NCBI RefSeq assembly: GCF_000010805.1
Contig: NC_012522.1
Location: 248,001 to 312,000, forward strand
Direction of reading: 5' to 3'
Length of the DNA stretch: 64,000 bases
Source of the DNA: Rhodococcus opacus B4
GTDB lineage: Bacteria; Actinomycetota; Actinomycetes; Mycobacteriales; Mycobacteriaceae
Made by a program: the position numbers and the translations under genes. A model generated the notes under the pieces. It saw nothing but the letters and a program-made list of their open reading frames with translations, did no database searches and was not told the origin of the DNA. Shown one piece after another: positions 1 to 11,100 of the stretch (the first letter of the stretch is position 1; each line of letters starts with the position of its first letter).

Positions 1-2627
1 GGCCGGAGGCGGTCGGCATCGGTGACCGCACCGGCGGTGTGCTGCTCCAGTTCCCGGCTGAACGACGGGTCGTCCATGACCAGCCACGGCGTGATCGTCG
101 GCAGCGACGAGCGGTGCGCCGTGGCCGTGAGACCGACGACAGCACCGGAATCGGTGAGCATGTGTTCGATCCGGTCGGCCGGGTAGTTCGGGTCGACCGG
201 GACGAACGCGGCCCCGGACTTCGCCACCGCCCACGTGGCCAGCACCGACTCGATCGAGCGCGCAATCGCCAGCGCCACAACCGAACCCGGCCCCACACCG
301 CGGCCGATCAGCATGCGGGCGAGCCGGTTCGAGAGCTCGTCGAGTTCTGGGTACGTCAGGGTACGCCCCTCGTAGACGAGGGCGTCCCCGTCGCCGCCCG
401 CCGTGACGGCACCGGCGAGGAGTCCGGGCAGCGTGCGGGGCTCCACCGCGGGCTCGTCGCGGACCGGCGCGAGCTCCGCGTACTCGGCCGGTTCGAGGAG
501 GTCGACGTCCCCGATCGGCGCGGCCGGATCCGCCGTCACCGCATGCAGGATGCGGACGAAGCGGGCGGCGAGCGCCTCCGCGCTGTCGCGGTCCCACACG
601 TCCGTGGCGAACCGCAGCCGGCCGTTGATGCCGCCGTTCTCCGATTCGGTGAGGGAGAACACGAGATCCAGCCCCAGGGCCCGGTGTTCACGCTGGATCG
701 GGCTGACCGTCACGGTCCCCGAGGAGTCGTGCGGATGGCCGCCGTCGGTGAACTCGAGCATCACCTGGAACAGCGGCGTGTGCGACGGGTCGGGGTCGGC
801 CACCACGGCGGCGACGAGATCGTCGAACGGCAGCGCCGCGTGCGAGAACGCGGCCCGGTCGGCGTCCCGGACCCGGCTCAGGTGGTCGGTGAACGACGAC
901 GCCCCGTCCACCTGCGACCGCAGGACGGCCTTGTTGAAGAACGCTCCGGCTTCCGGGTCTTCGGAGTCGGTCGTGTCGCGCCCGACGATCGGTGTTCCGA
1001 CGACGACGTCGTCGGTGTCGCCCAACCGGCCCAGCAGCACGGCCAGCGCGGCGTGCAGGGTGGTGAAGATGCCGGTGCCGGCCTCCTCGGCCAGCAGTGC
1101 CGCGCGGTGCCGCACCTCGGCGTCGACGGCGAACCCCACGACCTCGCCCGCGCCGGCCCGCTCGGCCGGGCGCGGCCGGTCCAGCGGCAGCCCCGTCACC
1201 TCGGGCAGTCCCGCCAGCTCCCGCTTCCAGAACGCCAGCTGGGACTCCTGCTCCAGGAACCGCGCGCCGAGGCGTGCGCTCTCGGCGTGGATGTCGGCGG
1301 TCCGCGCCTGCGGCTCCGCGGCGACGAATTCCTCGATCAGCTCCACGAACCGGCGGTGGTGGGCGCGCAATTCCTCCGAGCCGTACCGGTTGGGGTTGCC
1401 GCGGAAATCGAGCAGCGTCTCGCCGTCGCCGCCCTGATAGATGTTGACCAGCAGGTCGTCCACCGGGCCCGACGTCACGATGTGGTACTCGCCGCTGACG
1501 GTGCCCAGCGTGAACGCCTGGTGGAACAGCATGACGTTCACCATCGGGCCGGCCAGGCCCTCCGCGGTCCCCGCGAGTCCCGCGTCCCGGCGGATGTCCT
1601 CGAGGCTGCACCGCTGATGACGCAGCGCACCCATCAGTTCGAGCTGCGTCCGCTGCACGAGTTCGGCCACTGTGTCCTCGGGGCGGACCGTGATCCGCAG
1701 CGGGGCGACGTTGACCAGCATGCCGCCGGACCGCTGCAGCGGCGCCGTGGTGCGCGCCGACACCGGGAGGTTGATGAGCACGTCGCGCTTGCCCGTCATG
1801 CGGGACAGGTAGCAGGCGAATCCGGCGAGCAGGACGGCCGCCGACGTGGCACCGACCCGCTGATCCGACTCGCCGAGGAAACCCAGCGCGGATTCGGAGA
1901 TCCTCGCGCTCTCGAGCCTGCTCTGCGCGGCCGCGGGGGCGTCGTGGGTGGCGAGCGTCGAACCGTGCTCGATGCCGACTATCCGTTCGGCCCAGTACAA
2001 CCGGTCGTTCTCGAACCGGCTCGACTTGCGGTACTTCTGGTCGAGTTCGTACAGCTCGCGCAGGTCCAGGGCACGATTCGGTTCCGGTTCGGTGCCCTCG
2101 ATCGCCGCGGTGTACAGCGCCGCGATCCGGTTCACCATCGTCATACCGCTGTACCCGTCGAGCGCGACGTGGTGAATCCTGGTGTACCACAAGTAGTGCT
2201 GCTCACCGACCTGCAGGACGTTCATCTGTACCAGCCGGTCCCGGGTGAGCCGGAGCGGCGTCGCGTAGTCCTCGTCGATCCACCTGCGCGCGGCGTCCAT
2301 CGGGTCGGACTCTCCCCGGAAGTCGAGGAAGCCGATCGACGGGTCGATGCTGAAATCGACCGCCTGGTACGGCTCCCCGTCGACATCGAGCAGTCGCAGG
2401 AACGGCGACTGGAACTCCTGACCGGCCCGCACGGCCGCGTCGCTCAGCAGGTCCAGGTCTATCTCGCCCCGCAACTCGATGTACTGGGCGATGAACTTCG
2501 GGACCGTGGGGCTCAGTTGTTGGGCAAACCACATGCTCCGTTGCACCGAGGAGAGCGGGAAGGCCCCTTCGGGAACGTTCACATCTCCGGCGCCGTCATT
2601 CGGCTGCGGCGAATTCACACTCGTCAT
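1..2627 (-). CDS. Nonribosomal peptide synthetase, N-terminal part (left edge truncates gene)
   Basis: First 875 codons of an NRPS gene whose remainder lies beyond position 1. The ATG at 2627 follows a GGGGGA ribosome site. Residues about 20-445 form a complete condensation domain of the starter class: it opens PLSSVQRSMWFAQQL and carries the active motif HHVALDG, as in the first domain of the 9-module NRPS in this window and, from memory, in DhbF and EntF. Residues about 452-709 repeat only the C-terminal lobe of a second condensation domain (see separate entry). From about residue 715 an adenylation domain starts (motifs LTYPELDELSNRLAR and [17 protein letters not shown]) and is cut by the window edge before the ATP-binding loop, so the substrate cannot be read. 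The adenylation start resembles modules 1, 5 and 7 of the giant NRPS. The starter domain implies an N-capped peptide made by its own assembly line. Confidence 0.9.
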   Translation of the reverse strand, partial: MTSVNSPQPNDGAGDVNVPEGAFPLSSVQRSMWFAQQLSPTVPKFIAQYIELRGEIDLDLLSDAAVRAGQEFQSPFLRLLDVDGEPYQAVDFSIDPSIGFLDFRGESDPMDAARRWIDEDYATPLRLTRDRLVQMNVLQVGEQHYLWYTRIHHVALDGYSGMTMVNRIAALYTAAIEGTEPEPNRALDLRELYELDQKYRKSSRFENDRLYWAERIVGIEHGSTLATHDAPAAAQSRLESARISESALGFLGESDQRVGATSAAVLLAGFACYLSRMTGKRDVLINLPVSARTTAPLQRSGGMLVNVAPLRITVRPEDTVAELVQRTQLELMGALRHQRCSLEDIRRDAGLAGTAEGLAGPMVNVMLFHQAFTLGTVSGEYHIVTSGPVDDLLVNIYQGGDGETLLDFRGNPNRYGSEELRAHHRRFVELIEEFVAAEPQARTADIHAESARLGARFLEQESQLAFWKRELAGLPEVTGLPLDRPRPAERAGAGEVVGFAVDAEVRHRAALLAEEAGTGIFTTLHAALAVLLGRLGDTDDVVVGTPIVGRDTTDSEDPEAGAFFNKAVLRSQVDGASSFTDHLSRVRDADRAAFSHAALPFDDLVAAVVADPDPSHTPLFQVMLEFTDGGHPHDSSGTVTVSPIQREHRALGLDLVFSLTESENGGINGRLRFATDVWDRDSAEALAARFVRILHAVTADPAAPIGDVDLLEPAEYAELAPVRDEPAVEPRTLPGLLAGAVTAGGDGDALVYEGRTLTYPELDELSNRLARMLIGRGVGPGSVVALAIARSIESVLATWAVAKSGAAFVPVDPNYPADRIEHMLTDSGAVVGLTATAHRSSLPTITPWLVMDDPSFSRELEQHTAGAVTDADRLR
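500..1270 (-). other. Unpaired C-terminal half of a condensation domain
   Basis: In frame between the complete starter condensation domain and the adenylation domain lies about 257 residues that match only the second lobe of an LCL-type condensation domain. It starts at FLEQESQLAFWKREL and contains LPLDRPRP, GTPIVGR, FFNKAVLR, LPFDDLV and HTPLFQVMLEF in normal order. The first lobe with HHxxxDG is absent. In the other NRPS here the starter domain joins its adenylation domain directly. The simplest reading is an in-frame deletion that fused a starter domain to the second half of the next module's condensation domain. A non-catalytic docking or interface role is also possible. Confidence 0.75.
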
Positions 2628-2701
2628 CTCGTTCCCCCAGCGGGTAGAAGACCTTGGATGCGCAAGTCCTGCGCGTGAGACGGACCAACCGACGCCGGTC
2701 T

Positions 2702-2734
2702 CCCACGCTGTACTGATCGTGCTGTACGCGTGGG
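2702..2734. promoter_or_regulatory. Repeat-rich candidate operator upstream of the left NRPS gene
   Basis: About 75-107 bases upstream of the NRPS start, a perfect 7-base inverted repeat (CCCACGC at 2702-2708, GCGTGGG at 2728-2734) encloses a direct repeat of GCTGTAC (2707-2713 and 2721-2727) with a 14-base period. This could be a regulator site or an RNA hairpin. No regulator gene for the pathway is in the window. Confidence 0.3.
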
Positions 2735-2842
2735 CCCGGTGTGCATCGATTCGTGATGTTCGTTTCGGAATCGCCACCGATCGGCGACGGTCGGACCGGT
2801 CGAGCAGAGTGCGTCCCACGCTCCCCTGCCTCTGTCCGAGGC

Positions 2843-3175
2843 TCAGCGGAAGCGTTCGGCCTCACGTGCGAGTTGCACGAGGTCGGCGCACAGGGATTCC
2901 ACCTCATGGGCCGCCGCACCTTCGGCAACGGCTGTCGCCACGTCCTCGGCGGCACATCGAACCTGGAAAACCCGGTCGACCATGGCGGAGGCTTCCTCCG
3001 CGGTGAGCATAACCGCATCGGCGGGGATGCTGGTGCCCTTGACCTGGTTGCGCTGCTCGTACGCGCGTTGCCGGCACGATTGGCGGCAGTACCGGCGACG
3101 CCGGCCCATCCCCGTCTCGGCCACTTCGCGCCCGCACCACACACAGGAATCCGGTCTGCGGGAGGCGCTGGTCAT
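2843..3175 (-). CDS. Small conserved protein with two Cys pairs
   Basis: A 110-residue protein that begins MTSASRRPDSCVWCGREV. The N-terminal part has two cysteine pairs, CVWC at about 11-14 and YCRQSC at about 29-34, separated by a basic stretch. This resembles a zinc-ribbon module, though metal binding is inferred. The rest is a helical, Ala/Glu-rich tail with no known domain. It is divergent from rbpA, 172 bases away. From memory, Mycobacterium tuberculosis has a short uncharacterised gene (Rv2049c) at the same place next to rbpA, so this may be the conserved neighbour. The ATG at 3175 is chosen because the upstream extension has no family-like sequence. Function unknown. Confidence 0.7.
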   Translation of the reverse strand: MTSASRRPDSCVWCGREVAETGMGRRRRYCRQSCRQRAYEQRNQVKGTSIPADAVMLTAEEASAMVDRVFQVRCAAEDVATAVAEGAAAHEVESLCADLVQLAREAERFR

Positions 3176-3248
3176 GGTCGACCACCTTACTGCGCGGCGC
3201 CCCCGAGCCCGCCCGGTAAGATGTCGAGGTTGCATCTGCGCGGCGTGC

Positions 3249-3275
3249 GGGAACCAATCGGGAGGCCGTGGCGTT
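3249..3275 (+). promoter_or_regulatory. SigR/SigH-type promoter of rbpA
   Basis: GGGAAC (3249-3254), 18 bases, then GTT (3273-3275) matches the thiol-stress sigma factor consensus GGAAY-N18-GTT. It lies about 70 bases upstream of the rbpA start. In Streptomyces coelicolor rbpA is known to be under SigR control. A second possible housekeeping -10 (TAAGAT, about 3222-3227) lies just upstream. Confidence 0.5.
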
Positions 3276-3347
3276 GTAGATGAGTGTGAACGCTTGGTGC
3301 TGGTCCAGGCGTGCTCGCGCGGAGACGATCGAGGAGAGGACACAACC

Positions 3348-3686
3348 ATGGCAGATCGCGTACTTCGAGGGAGTCGACTCGGAGCGGTGAGCTACGAGAC
3401 CGACCGTGACCACGACCTCGCGCCCCGTCGGATGGCCAAGTACCGGTGCGACAACGGTGAGGTCTTCGACATTCCCTTCGCCGACGATGCCGAGATTCCC
3501 GGCACGTGGCTGTGCCGTAACGGCCTCGAGGGAACTCTGGTCGAGGGCACGGCGCCCGAAGCCAAGAAGGTCAAGCCGCCGCGCACCCACTGGGACATGC
3601 TGCTCGAACGCCGCTCCAAGGAGGAACTGGAAGAGCTGCTGAAGGAGCGCCTCGACCTGCTGAAGGCGAAGCGCCGCGGAGCCTGA
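3348..3686 (+). CDS. rbpA: RNA polymerase-binding protein RbpA
   Basis: A 112-residue protein matching RbpA along its length: MADRVLRGSRLGAVSYETDR at the N-terminus, a central beta-barrel region (YRCDNGEVFDIPFADDAEIP, then GTWLCRNG) and the C-terminal sigma-interaction region HWDMLLERRSKEELEELL. RbpA binds the RNA polymerase holoenzyme with group 1 and some group 2 sigma factors, stabilises the open complex and affects rifampicin tolerance in actinobacteria. The ATG at 3348 follows GAGGAGAGGA. A SigR/SigH-like promoter lies upstream, which suggests induction by thiol-oxidative stress. The gene is an ordinary core gene, but here it is flanked on both sides by NRPS genes. Confidence 0.97.
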   Translation: MADRVLRGSRLGAVSYETDRDHDLAPRRMAKYRCDNGEVFDIPFADDAEIPGTWLCRNGLEGTLVEGTAPEAKKVKPPRTHWDMLLERRSKEELEELLKERLDLLKAKRRGA

Positions 3687-3706
3687 CACAGGCCACCGAA
3701 CCGTAC

Positions 3707-3739
3707 GAACGCCGTCTCGGCTCTGCCGGGGCGGCGTTC
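3707..3739 (+). terminator. Hairpin after rbpA
   Basis: Perfect 8-base stem GAACGCCG (3707-3714) and CGGCGTTC (3732-3739), 20 bases after the rbpA stop. No U-tract follows, as is common for terminators in high-GC actinobacteria. Confidence 0.4.
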
Positions 3740-4245
3740 GCCGCGTCTGCGACCCCGCCTTCGGCGCGGTCCGGGGTGTCCGCGACCCCGGTGTGGTCGG
3801 GGACGGGATGTTCGACACGGACAAGCTTCTGTAGGTCACTGGGCTGGTCACCGTCTCGCCAGGACTCATCCAAGTACTCCGATCTGCTGAACGCGGGCGC
3901 GTTACATTCCGAGCACACCAAGCACCGAGCGTCACGCCCCGAACACGCAGTCGAAGAAACCACGTATGACCGACCTCCCGGGCTTGCATACCGTTTGAGA
4001 GGTAGGTCACATGACCGCTCTCAATCTACTATTCGGTACCGCGGAGTCAAGGGTTTGGTCTTCTCTTCGGGCAGATCTCACACCTGGGGTATGAAACCGG
4101 CACCCTGAAGCCACGGCGGGTCCGGCGTCCACGATGCTCCGGGTGGTCAACCGCTCATTTCCACTACAACCACTCACATTTCGTGGTATTCCCCCTTCAC
4201 CGCCCAAACCAAACCTCGCGGTCGGTTGAGCGGCGGCGGGGGCGG
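3740..4245. other. Non-coding stretch between converging rbpA and giant NRPS
   Basis: About 500 bases without a convincing gene; the short open frames show no family-like sequence or good ribosome site. It is more AT-rich than its surroundings, especially near 4010-4090 and 4150-4200. The only structure seen is the hairpin at 3997-4022. It is probably the 3' untranslated region of the two converging units. Confidence 0.5.
3997..4022. terminator. Imperfect hairpin between converging genes
   Basis: GAGAG-gta-GGTC, a four-base loop ACAT, then GACC-g-CTCTC. It lies 224 bases past the giant NRPS stop and about 310 bases past rbpA, where two convergent transcripts would meet. A bidirectional terminator role is inferred; there is no U-run on either strand. 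Confidence 0.3.
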
Positions 4246-5110
4246 TCAGCGCACCGAATGCGGCCGGTTCGCGCTGTCGTCGGGATCGGTGTCCCGGCCG
4301 GGGTCGGGCGCGGCGTGCCGCGGCCGGCGCTGCGTACGCGCGAGGTGCGGCGCGATCGCGGCGAGCGCGTCCGGCGTCGTCATCGTCCAGTGCGTCGCGT
4401 CCACCGGGTGTTCGTCGATCCTTCCGCGCACGTACGGGCCCCAGCACGTCACCGGGTCGACGTGGAAGCCGTCGTCGAGGGCGGCGGTGAAGAACACCAA
4501 TTCGCCGTCGAACACCCTCGGACGGTGTGCGTCGATCAGGTCGGGGGCCTGCTGCGCGTTGCGGTAGATCCGGTCGAGTTCCGGGGCGGTGAGCGCCGCC
4601 AGCGGACCACCGACGACCCGCAGCAGAGCGGCCGCCCGCTCGGCGTCGAACTGCCCGTCCGGCGAGAGTTCGTCGAGAACCCCGTCTTCGGGCAGGTCCA
4701 GGCCGGCACCGCCGAGCAGATCCGCGGTGGTCGCGGTGTTCTCCACGCTGCGGTCGAGCCCGACGTAGCTGTCGAGGAGCCCGAGCAGACGCACCTCTTC
4801 GCCCGCCTCCTGCAACTGCACCGCCATCTCGTGAGCGATGACCCCACCCAGTGACCAGCCCACCAGGTGGTACGGGCCGTGCGGCTGGATCGAGCGGATC
4901 TCGCGGACGTAGCGATCCGCGAAGTCGGTGATGGTGCCCGGGTGCGGCTCGGCCTCGGTCAGCGCCGGCGACTGCAGCCCGTAGATCGGCCGGTCCTCGG
5001 TCAGTTCCCGGCTCAGCCCCGCGTAGCTCCATGCGAGTCCGATGAACGGGTGGACGCAGAACACCGGCTCCGCCGTCCCGCGGGTGCGGATCGGGAGCAG
5101 CACGTCGAGC
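4246..5110 (-). other. NRPS terminal thioesterase domain
   Basis: About 287 residues starting [10 protein letters not shown]. It contains PVFCVHPF, the nucleophile elbow GWSLGG and a C-terminal His in DATHWTM, the usual alpha/beta-hydrolase triad arrangement. It should release the peptide by hydrolysis or by cyclisation, for example onto a serine hydroxyl; the sequence does not decide which. Confidence 0.85.
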
Positions 5111-8100
5111 GAGGCACCGGCGCCGGGCACTCCGTCGATCGCCGCGTTCTGGATACGTTGCCCCAGCGACCGCGGTGTGGGGTCGCTGAACATCCACTGC
5201 AGCGGGAAGTCGATGCCCAGCTCGGACCCGAGCGCGGCCGCGACGCGGGTGGCGATCAGCGAGTTACCCCCGAGGTCGAAGAAGCTGTCCGTGGCTCCGA
5301 CCCGGTCGATTTCGAGGACCTCGCCGAACACCGTGGCGACAGCCCGTTCGGCCGCCGATCGTGGAGGCTGATACTCGGCGGCGGCCGAGCGGACTTCCGG
5401 TGCGGGCAGGGCCTTGCGGTCCAGTTTGCCGTTCACCGACAGCGGCAGGGTGTCCAGGTGCACGACGCGCGCCGGGATCATGTACGACGGGACTCGTGTC
5501 GACAGGTGTGCGCGCACGTCGGACCACTCGGCCGCGCGCCGTCCCACCAGGTACGCGACGAGCGCTTCGTCGCCGCGCTCGTCCCGGTGCACCACCACCA
5601 CCGCCTGCACGACGTCCGGATGCGCCTCCAGCGCCGACTCGATCTCCCCCAACTCGATCCGCTGCCCCCGCAATTTCACCTGGAAATCCGTACGCCCCAG
5701 ATACTCCAGAGCCCCATCACCCCGGCGACGCACCAGATCCCCCGTCCGGTACATCCGCCCACCCGCGACGAACGGATTCGCCACGAATCGGTCCGAGGTG
5801 AGGTCGACCCGGCCGAGATACCCCCGCGCCAACTGCTCACCCGCGAGATACAACTCCCCCGCCACCCCGTTCGGCACCGGATGCAACCGCGCATCGAGCA
5901 CATGCACCTGCGTGTTCCACACCGGACGACCGATCGGGACACTGTGCGTGTCCGACTCACCGGTTTCCCAGAACGTCACATCGACCGCAGCCTCCGTCGG
6001 ACCGTACAGATTGTGCAGACCCGCACCACTGACCCCCCGGAACCGCGACACCTGCTCCGGCGTCAGCGCCTCCCCCGAACAGAACACCAACCGCAACGAA
6101 TCACACACCGCCACAGCAGGTTCGGCAGTGAACACCGACAACATCGACGGCACGAAGTGCATGGTCGTCACGTGACGTTCCTGCACCAGCCCAGTCAGAT
6201 ACCGCGGATCGCGATGTCCGTCGGGGGCGGCGATCACCATCGACGCCCCCACCTGCAGCGGCCAGAACAGCTCCCACACCGACACGTCGAACGTCACCGG
6301 CGTCTTCTGCAAAACAACATCCGCGCTGGTCAGCGCGTATTCGTGCTGCATCCACAGCAGACGGTTCACGATCGCACCGTGCGTGACCGCGACCCCCTTC
6401 GGACGGCCCGTCGACCCGGACGTGAAGATCACATACGCCGTGTTCGCCGCAGTCAGCGGCCGGAGCCGGTCCCGATCGGTGACCGGCGCGCTACCGTACC
6501 GGGAGAGGTCCTCGGATGCGATGTCGACGACGGGGACCGAGCCACTGTCGGCGAGTCCGGCGCCGCTGACCAGCACGCATGCGGGCCGTGCGGTGTCGAG
6601 TACGTACGCGGTGCGCTCGACCGGATGGTCGGGATCGATCGGCAGGTAGGCGCCGCCCGCCTTGACGACGGCATAGATCCCCACGAGCAGATCGATCGAC
6701 CGGCGCATCGCCACCGCCACCACCGACTCGGGGCCGACGCCCTGCTCGATCAGCCGTCGCGCCAGCCTGTTCACGCGGGCGTCGAAGTTCGCGTACGTCA
6801 GCTCGTCCCGGTCGAAGACCACCGCGATCCGGTCGGGGTCCGCCGCCACCGCCGTATCGAACAACGAGGCGAGGGTTCCGGCAAGCACGGGGTGCGCCGT
6901 CGCGTTGGTGCCGGCGATCTGCTTCCGTTCGCCGCGGCCGAGGACGTCGAGATCGCCGACCGCGGTGTCCGGACCGTCGACCGCCGCCCGCAGCACCTGC
7001 AGGAACCGCTGCCCGAACACATGCGCGGACGGCTCGTCGAACAGGTCCGCGGCGTACGTGAGGCGGGCGGCGATCCCGTCGGGGCCTCCCTCGGAGTCGA
7101 ACTGCTCCATCAGGGTGAGCTGCAGGTCGAACTTGGCGATGTCCACGTCGAGGTCGACACCACTCACCGACAGGTCGCCGAGTTCGAGGGACTCCTGGTC
7201 GAGGTTCTGGAACGTGAGCATCACCTGGAACAGCGGGTGCCGCCCGGTGGACCGCGACGGATTGACGACCTCGACGAGGCGCTCGAACGGGACGTCGGCG
7301 TGGGAGAACGCGGCGAGATCGGTCTCGCGGACGTCGGCGAGGAGTTCGGCGAACGTGCGCCCGCCGTCGACGTGCTGTCGCAGGACCAGCGTGTTGACGA
7401 ACATGCCGATCAGGTCGTCGAGTTCGCGTTCGCCGCGACCCGCGACGGGGGTGCCGATGGAGATGTCCCCGGAACCGGCGAGCCGGCTCAGCAGCACCGC
7501 GAGCGCCGAGTGCACGACCATGAACACGGACGCGTTCGCGTCCCGCGCCGCACCCACCACCGTGCCGTGCAGATCGGCCGGCACGGTGAAGTCGACGGTG
7601 CCGCCGCGGTACGACGCGACCGCGGGACGCGGCCGGTCGGTGGGCAGATCCAGCTGATCCGGCGCGCCCGCGAGGGTCTGCGTCCAGAACGCGAGTTGCC
7701 GCGCCGCCACCGAGTCGGGATCGGTCTCGTCGCCGAGGAGATCCCGCTGCCACAGGGCGTAGTCGGCGTACTGCACCGGCAGCGGCGCCCAGTCCGGGCT
7801 CGTGCCCGCCGAGCGCGCCGAATACGCCGCCATCACGTCCCGCACCATCGGCGCCATCGACCAGCCGTCGCCGGAGATGTGGTGGACCACCACGGCGAGG
7901 ACGTGCTCCGTCGCGGAGATCCGGAAGATCCGCACCCGTACCGGAACCTCCGCGGTGACGTCGAATCCGGTGGTCACCAGGTCGGCGATCAGGGCGGGTA
8001 GTGCGGCCTCGTCGGCCGCGTCGACGGACGTTTCGGCCCCGACCCGGTCGGTGGACAGGATCACCTGGTGCGGTCCGTCGGCGGAGTCCGGGTAGATCGT

Positions 8101-11100
8101 CCGCAGCGACTCGTGGCGGTGGAGGACGTCGGCGACCGCGTGCTGCAGTGCGTCGACGTCGAGGACGCCCGACAGCCGGACCGCCACGGGGATGTTGTGG
8201 ACGGCGGAGTCCGGGTCGAACCGGTTGAGGAACCACATCCGTTGCTGCGCCGAGGACAGCGGGAGCAGTTCGGGGCGCACGGCCGGGGTCAGCGCCGGGC
8301 GGGTGGGTGCGGTCGCGTCCGTCGAGTCCAGCAGCGCCGCAAGAGCGCCGACGGCGGGCGCCTCGAACAGGGACCGAATCTCGACGCGCCGGCCGAGCGT
8401 CTCGGACAGCCGGGCGACCACCCGGGTGGCGACGAGGGAGTTGCCACCGAGGTCGAAGAAGTTCGCGGCGGTCCCGACCTGTTCGACGCCGAGCACGTCG
8501 GCGTACACGGCGGCGACGATCTCCTCGGTGGGTGTGGCGGGCGCGCGGTATTCGGCTGCCGCCGAAGCGAAGTCGGGCGCGGGAAGCGCCTTGCGGTCGA
8601 GTTTTCCGTTCGCGGTCAGCGGTAGTTCCGCGAGCACGACGAGGGCGGCGGGCACCATGTAGCTCGGCACCGCGGCGCCGACGTCGGCCAGCACCGCGGT
8701 GGGATCGACGGTCGAGCCGTCCTCGGGGACCACGTAGGCGACCAGGGCGGTTCCGGTGTGCGGGTTCCGGTGGGCGACCACGACGGCCTGCCCCACTCCT
8801 GCGGACCGAATGAGGGCCGACTCGATCTCGCCGAGTTCGATCCGGAATCCGCGGACCTTCACCTGGAAGTCGGAGCGTTCGAGATACTCGAGGACCCCCG
8901 TCGTGCCCCGGATGCGCCAGCGAACCACGTCACCGGTGCGATAGAGCCGTGCACCGGGTGCGCCGAACGGGTTCGCGACGAAGCGCTCGGCGGTCAGGTC
9001 GGTGCGGGCGACGTAACCGCGGGCCAGCTGGTCACCGGCCAGGTACAGCTCCCCGGCCACCCCGACGGGGACCGGGTTCAGCCGGGCGTCCAGCACGAAG
9101 GCCTGCGTGTTCCATTCCGGTCCGCCGATGGGGACGGTGTCGGTGTCGACGTCCGTGTGGGTCCAGGCGGTCACGGACACGGCCGCCTCGGTGGGCCCGT
9201 ACAGGTTGTGCAGGGCGACGGAGGCGAACCGGCTGCGGAAGCGGGCGGCGGTGTCGACGGGCAGCGCCTCGCCGATGCACAGGACCCGGCGCAGAGTCGG
9301 CTGCTCCCCCGCATCCGGGATGAACGCCTCCAGCAGGGACGGCACGAAATGTGCTGTCGTGACGCGCTGCTGACGCATCAGGTCCGCCAGGTAGGCCGGG
9401 TCGCGGTGTCCGTCCGGGCGGGAGATGACGAGCCGGGCCCCCGACATCAGCGGCCAGAACAGTTCCCACACCGACAGGTCGAACGTCACCGGAGTCTTCT
9501 GGACGACCGCGTCGGTGGTGTCGAGCGGGTATTCGTGCTGCTTCCAGCGGAGTTGGTTCGCGATGGCGGCGTGCGACACCGCGACACCCTTGGGTCGGCC
9601 GGTGGACCCGGACGTGAAGATCAGATACGCCGTGTTCTCCGGTCGCAGCGGGGCGCGGCGGTGCGCGTCCGTCACCGGTCCGCGTGGGGAACCGGTGAGG
9701 TCGAGGGTGTCGATCTCGATCACGGGGACGTTCTCGGCGGTGAAACCGTCCGGGGACGTGGTGAGGACGCACACCGGGCGTGCCGTCTCCAGCACGTACG
9801 CCAGCCGGTCGGCGGGATGGCCGAGATCGATCGGCAGGTACGCGCCGCCGGCCCGCAACACCGCGTACATCCCGGCGAGCAGTTCGATCGACCGGTTCAT
9901 CGCGAGCCCCACCACCGTGTCCGGTCCCACACCGGAATCGATCAGCCGGTGGGCGAGCGCATCGACGCGGCGGTCGAACTCGGAGTACGTCAGTTCGGTG
10001 CCCTCGAAGAACACCGCGGGGTAATCGGGTGTGCGCACCGCCTGGGCGGAGAACAGGTCGGCGAGGGTCGTCGGCGGCAGATCGACAGCGGTGTCGTTGA
10101 ATTCGGCGATCACCGACTGCCGCTCGGCACCGCCCAGGAGGTCGATGGCACCGACCGCGAGGTCCGGATCCCGCACGACCGACTCGAGGATGCGGGTGAA
10201 GCGTTCGGCGAACGCCCGGACGGTCGTGTCGTCGAAGAGGTCGGTGGCGTAGGTGAACTGGGCCTCGATCACGTCCGGGGTGCCGTCGGCGTCGTGCTTC
10301 TCCGACAGTGTCAGATGCAGGTCGAAGGTGGAGATCGTGTTCGGCACGTCGAGTCCCTCGACGTGCAGCCCGGGAAGTTCGAGTGTGGCGGTGGCGAGGT
10401 TCTGGAACGAGAACGCCACCTGGAACAGTGGGTGGTGCGAGCGCGAACGGGCCGGGTTCAGCACGTCGACGAGGCGCTCGAACGGGATGTCCGAGTGCGC
10501 GAACGCGCTCAGATCGGTGGACCGTGCGACGTTCAGGCTGTCCGCGAACGAACTCGCGAGGTCGACGTGGGTGCGCAGGACCAGGGTGTTCACGAACATG
10601 CCGACGAGTTCGTCGAGGGATTCCTCCCCACGGCCGGCGATGGGGGCGCCGACGGCGATGTCGGATTCGTTGCTCAGTCGCGCGAGGAGTACCGCGAGCG
10701 CGGTGTGCATCACCATGAACAGCGAGGTGTTCCTGCCGCGCGCGAGGGTCAGCAGTGCGCGGTGGGTGGCGGCGTCGATGGTGAACGGCACGTGCGCGCC
10801 CCGGTGGGATGCGACGGCGGGCCGCGGCCGGTCGGTCGGCAGGGACAGCCGGTCCGGCAGCCCGTCCAGGGTGCGGGTCCAGTACGCGATCTGTTCGGCG
10901 GCAACCGATTCGGGGTCGGCCTCGTCGCCGAGGAGTTCCCGCTGCCACAGGCTGTAGTCGGCGTACTGCACCGGCAGCGGCGTCCAGAGGGGGACGTGGC
11001 CCTCGGTGCGGGCGGTGTAGGCGAGCATGACGTCGCGGGCCAGCGGGGCGAGCGACCAGCCGTCCCCCGAGATGTGGTGGGCGACCATGACGAGCACGTA

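Noticed and set aside
688..2190. 500-residue minus-strand frame inside the left NRPS
   Set aside because: It is out of frame with the NRPS that starts at 2627 and is Arg/Pro-rich without domains. The NRPS frame itself is open to the window edge.
2904..4010. Long minus-strand frame opposite rbpA
   Set aside because: It runs antisense through rbpA and shows no family-like sequence; the real minus-strand gene in this area is 2843-3175 in another frame.
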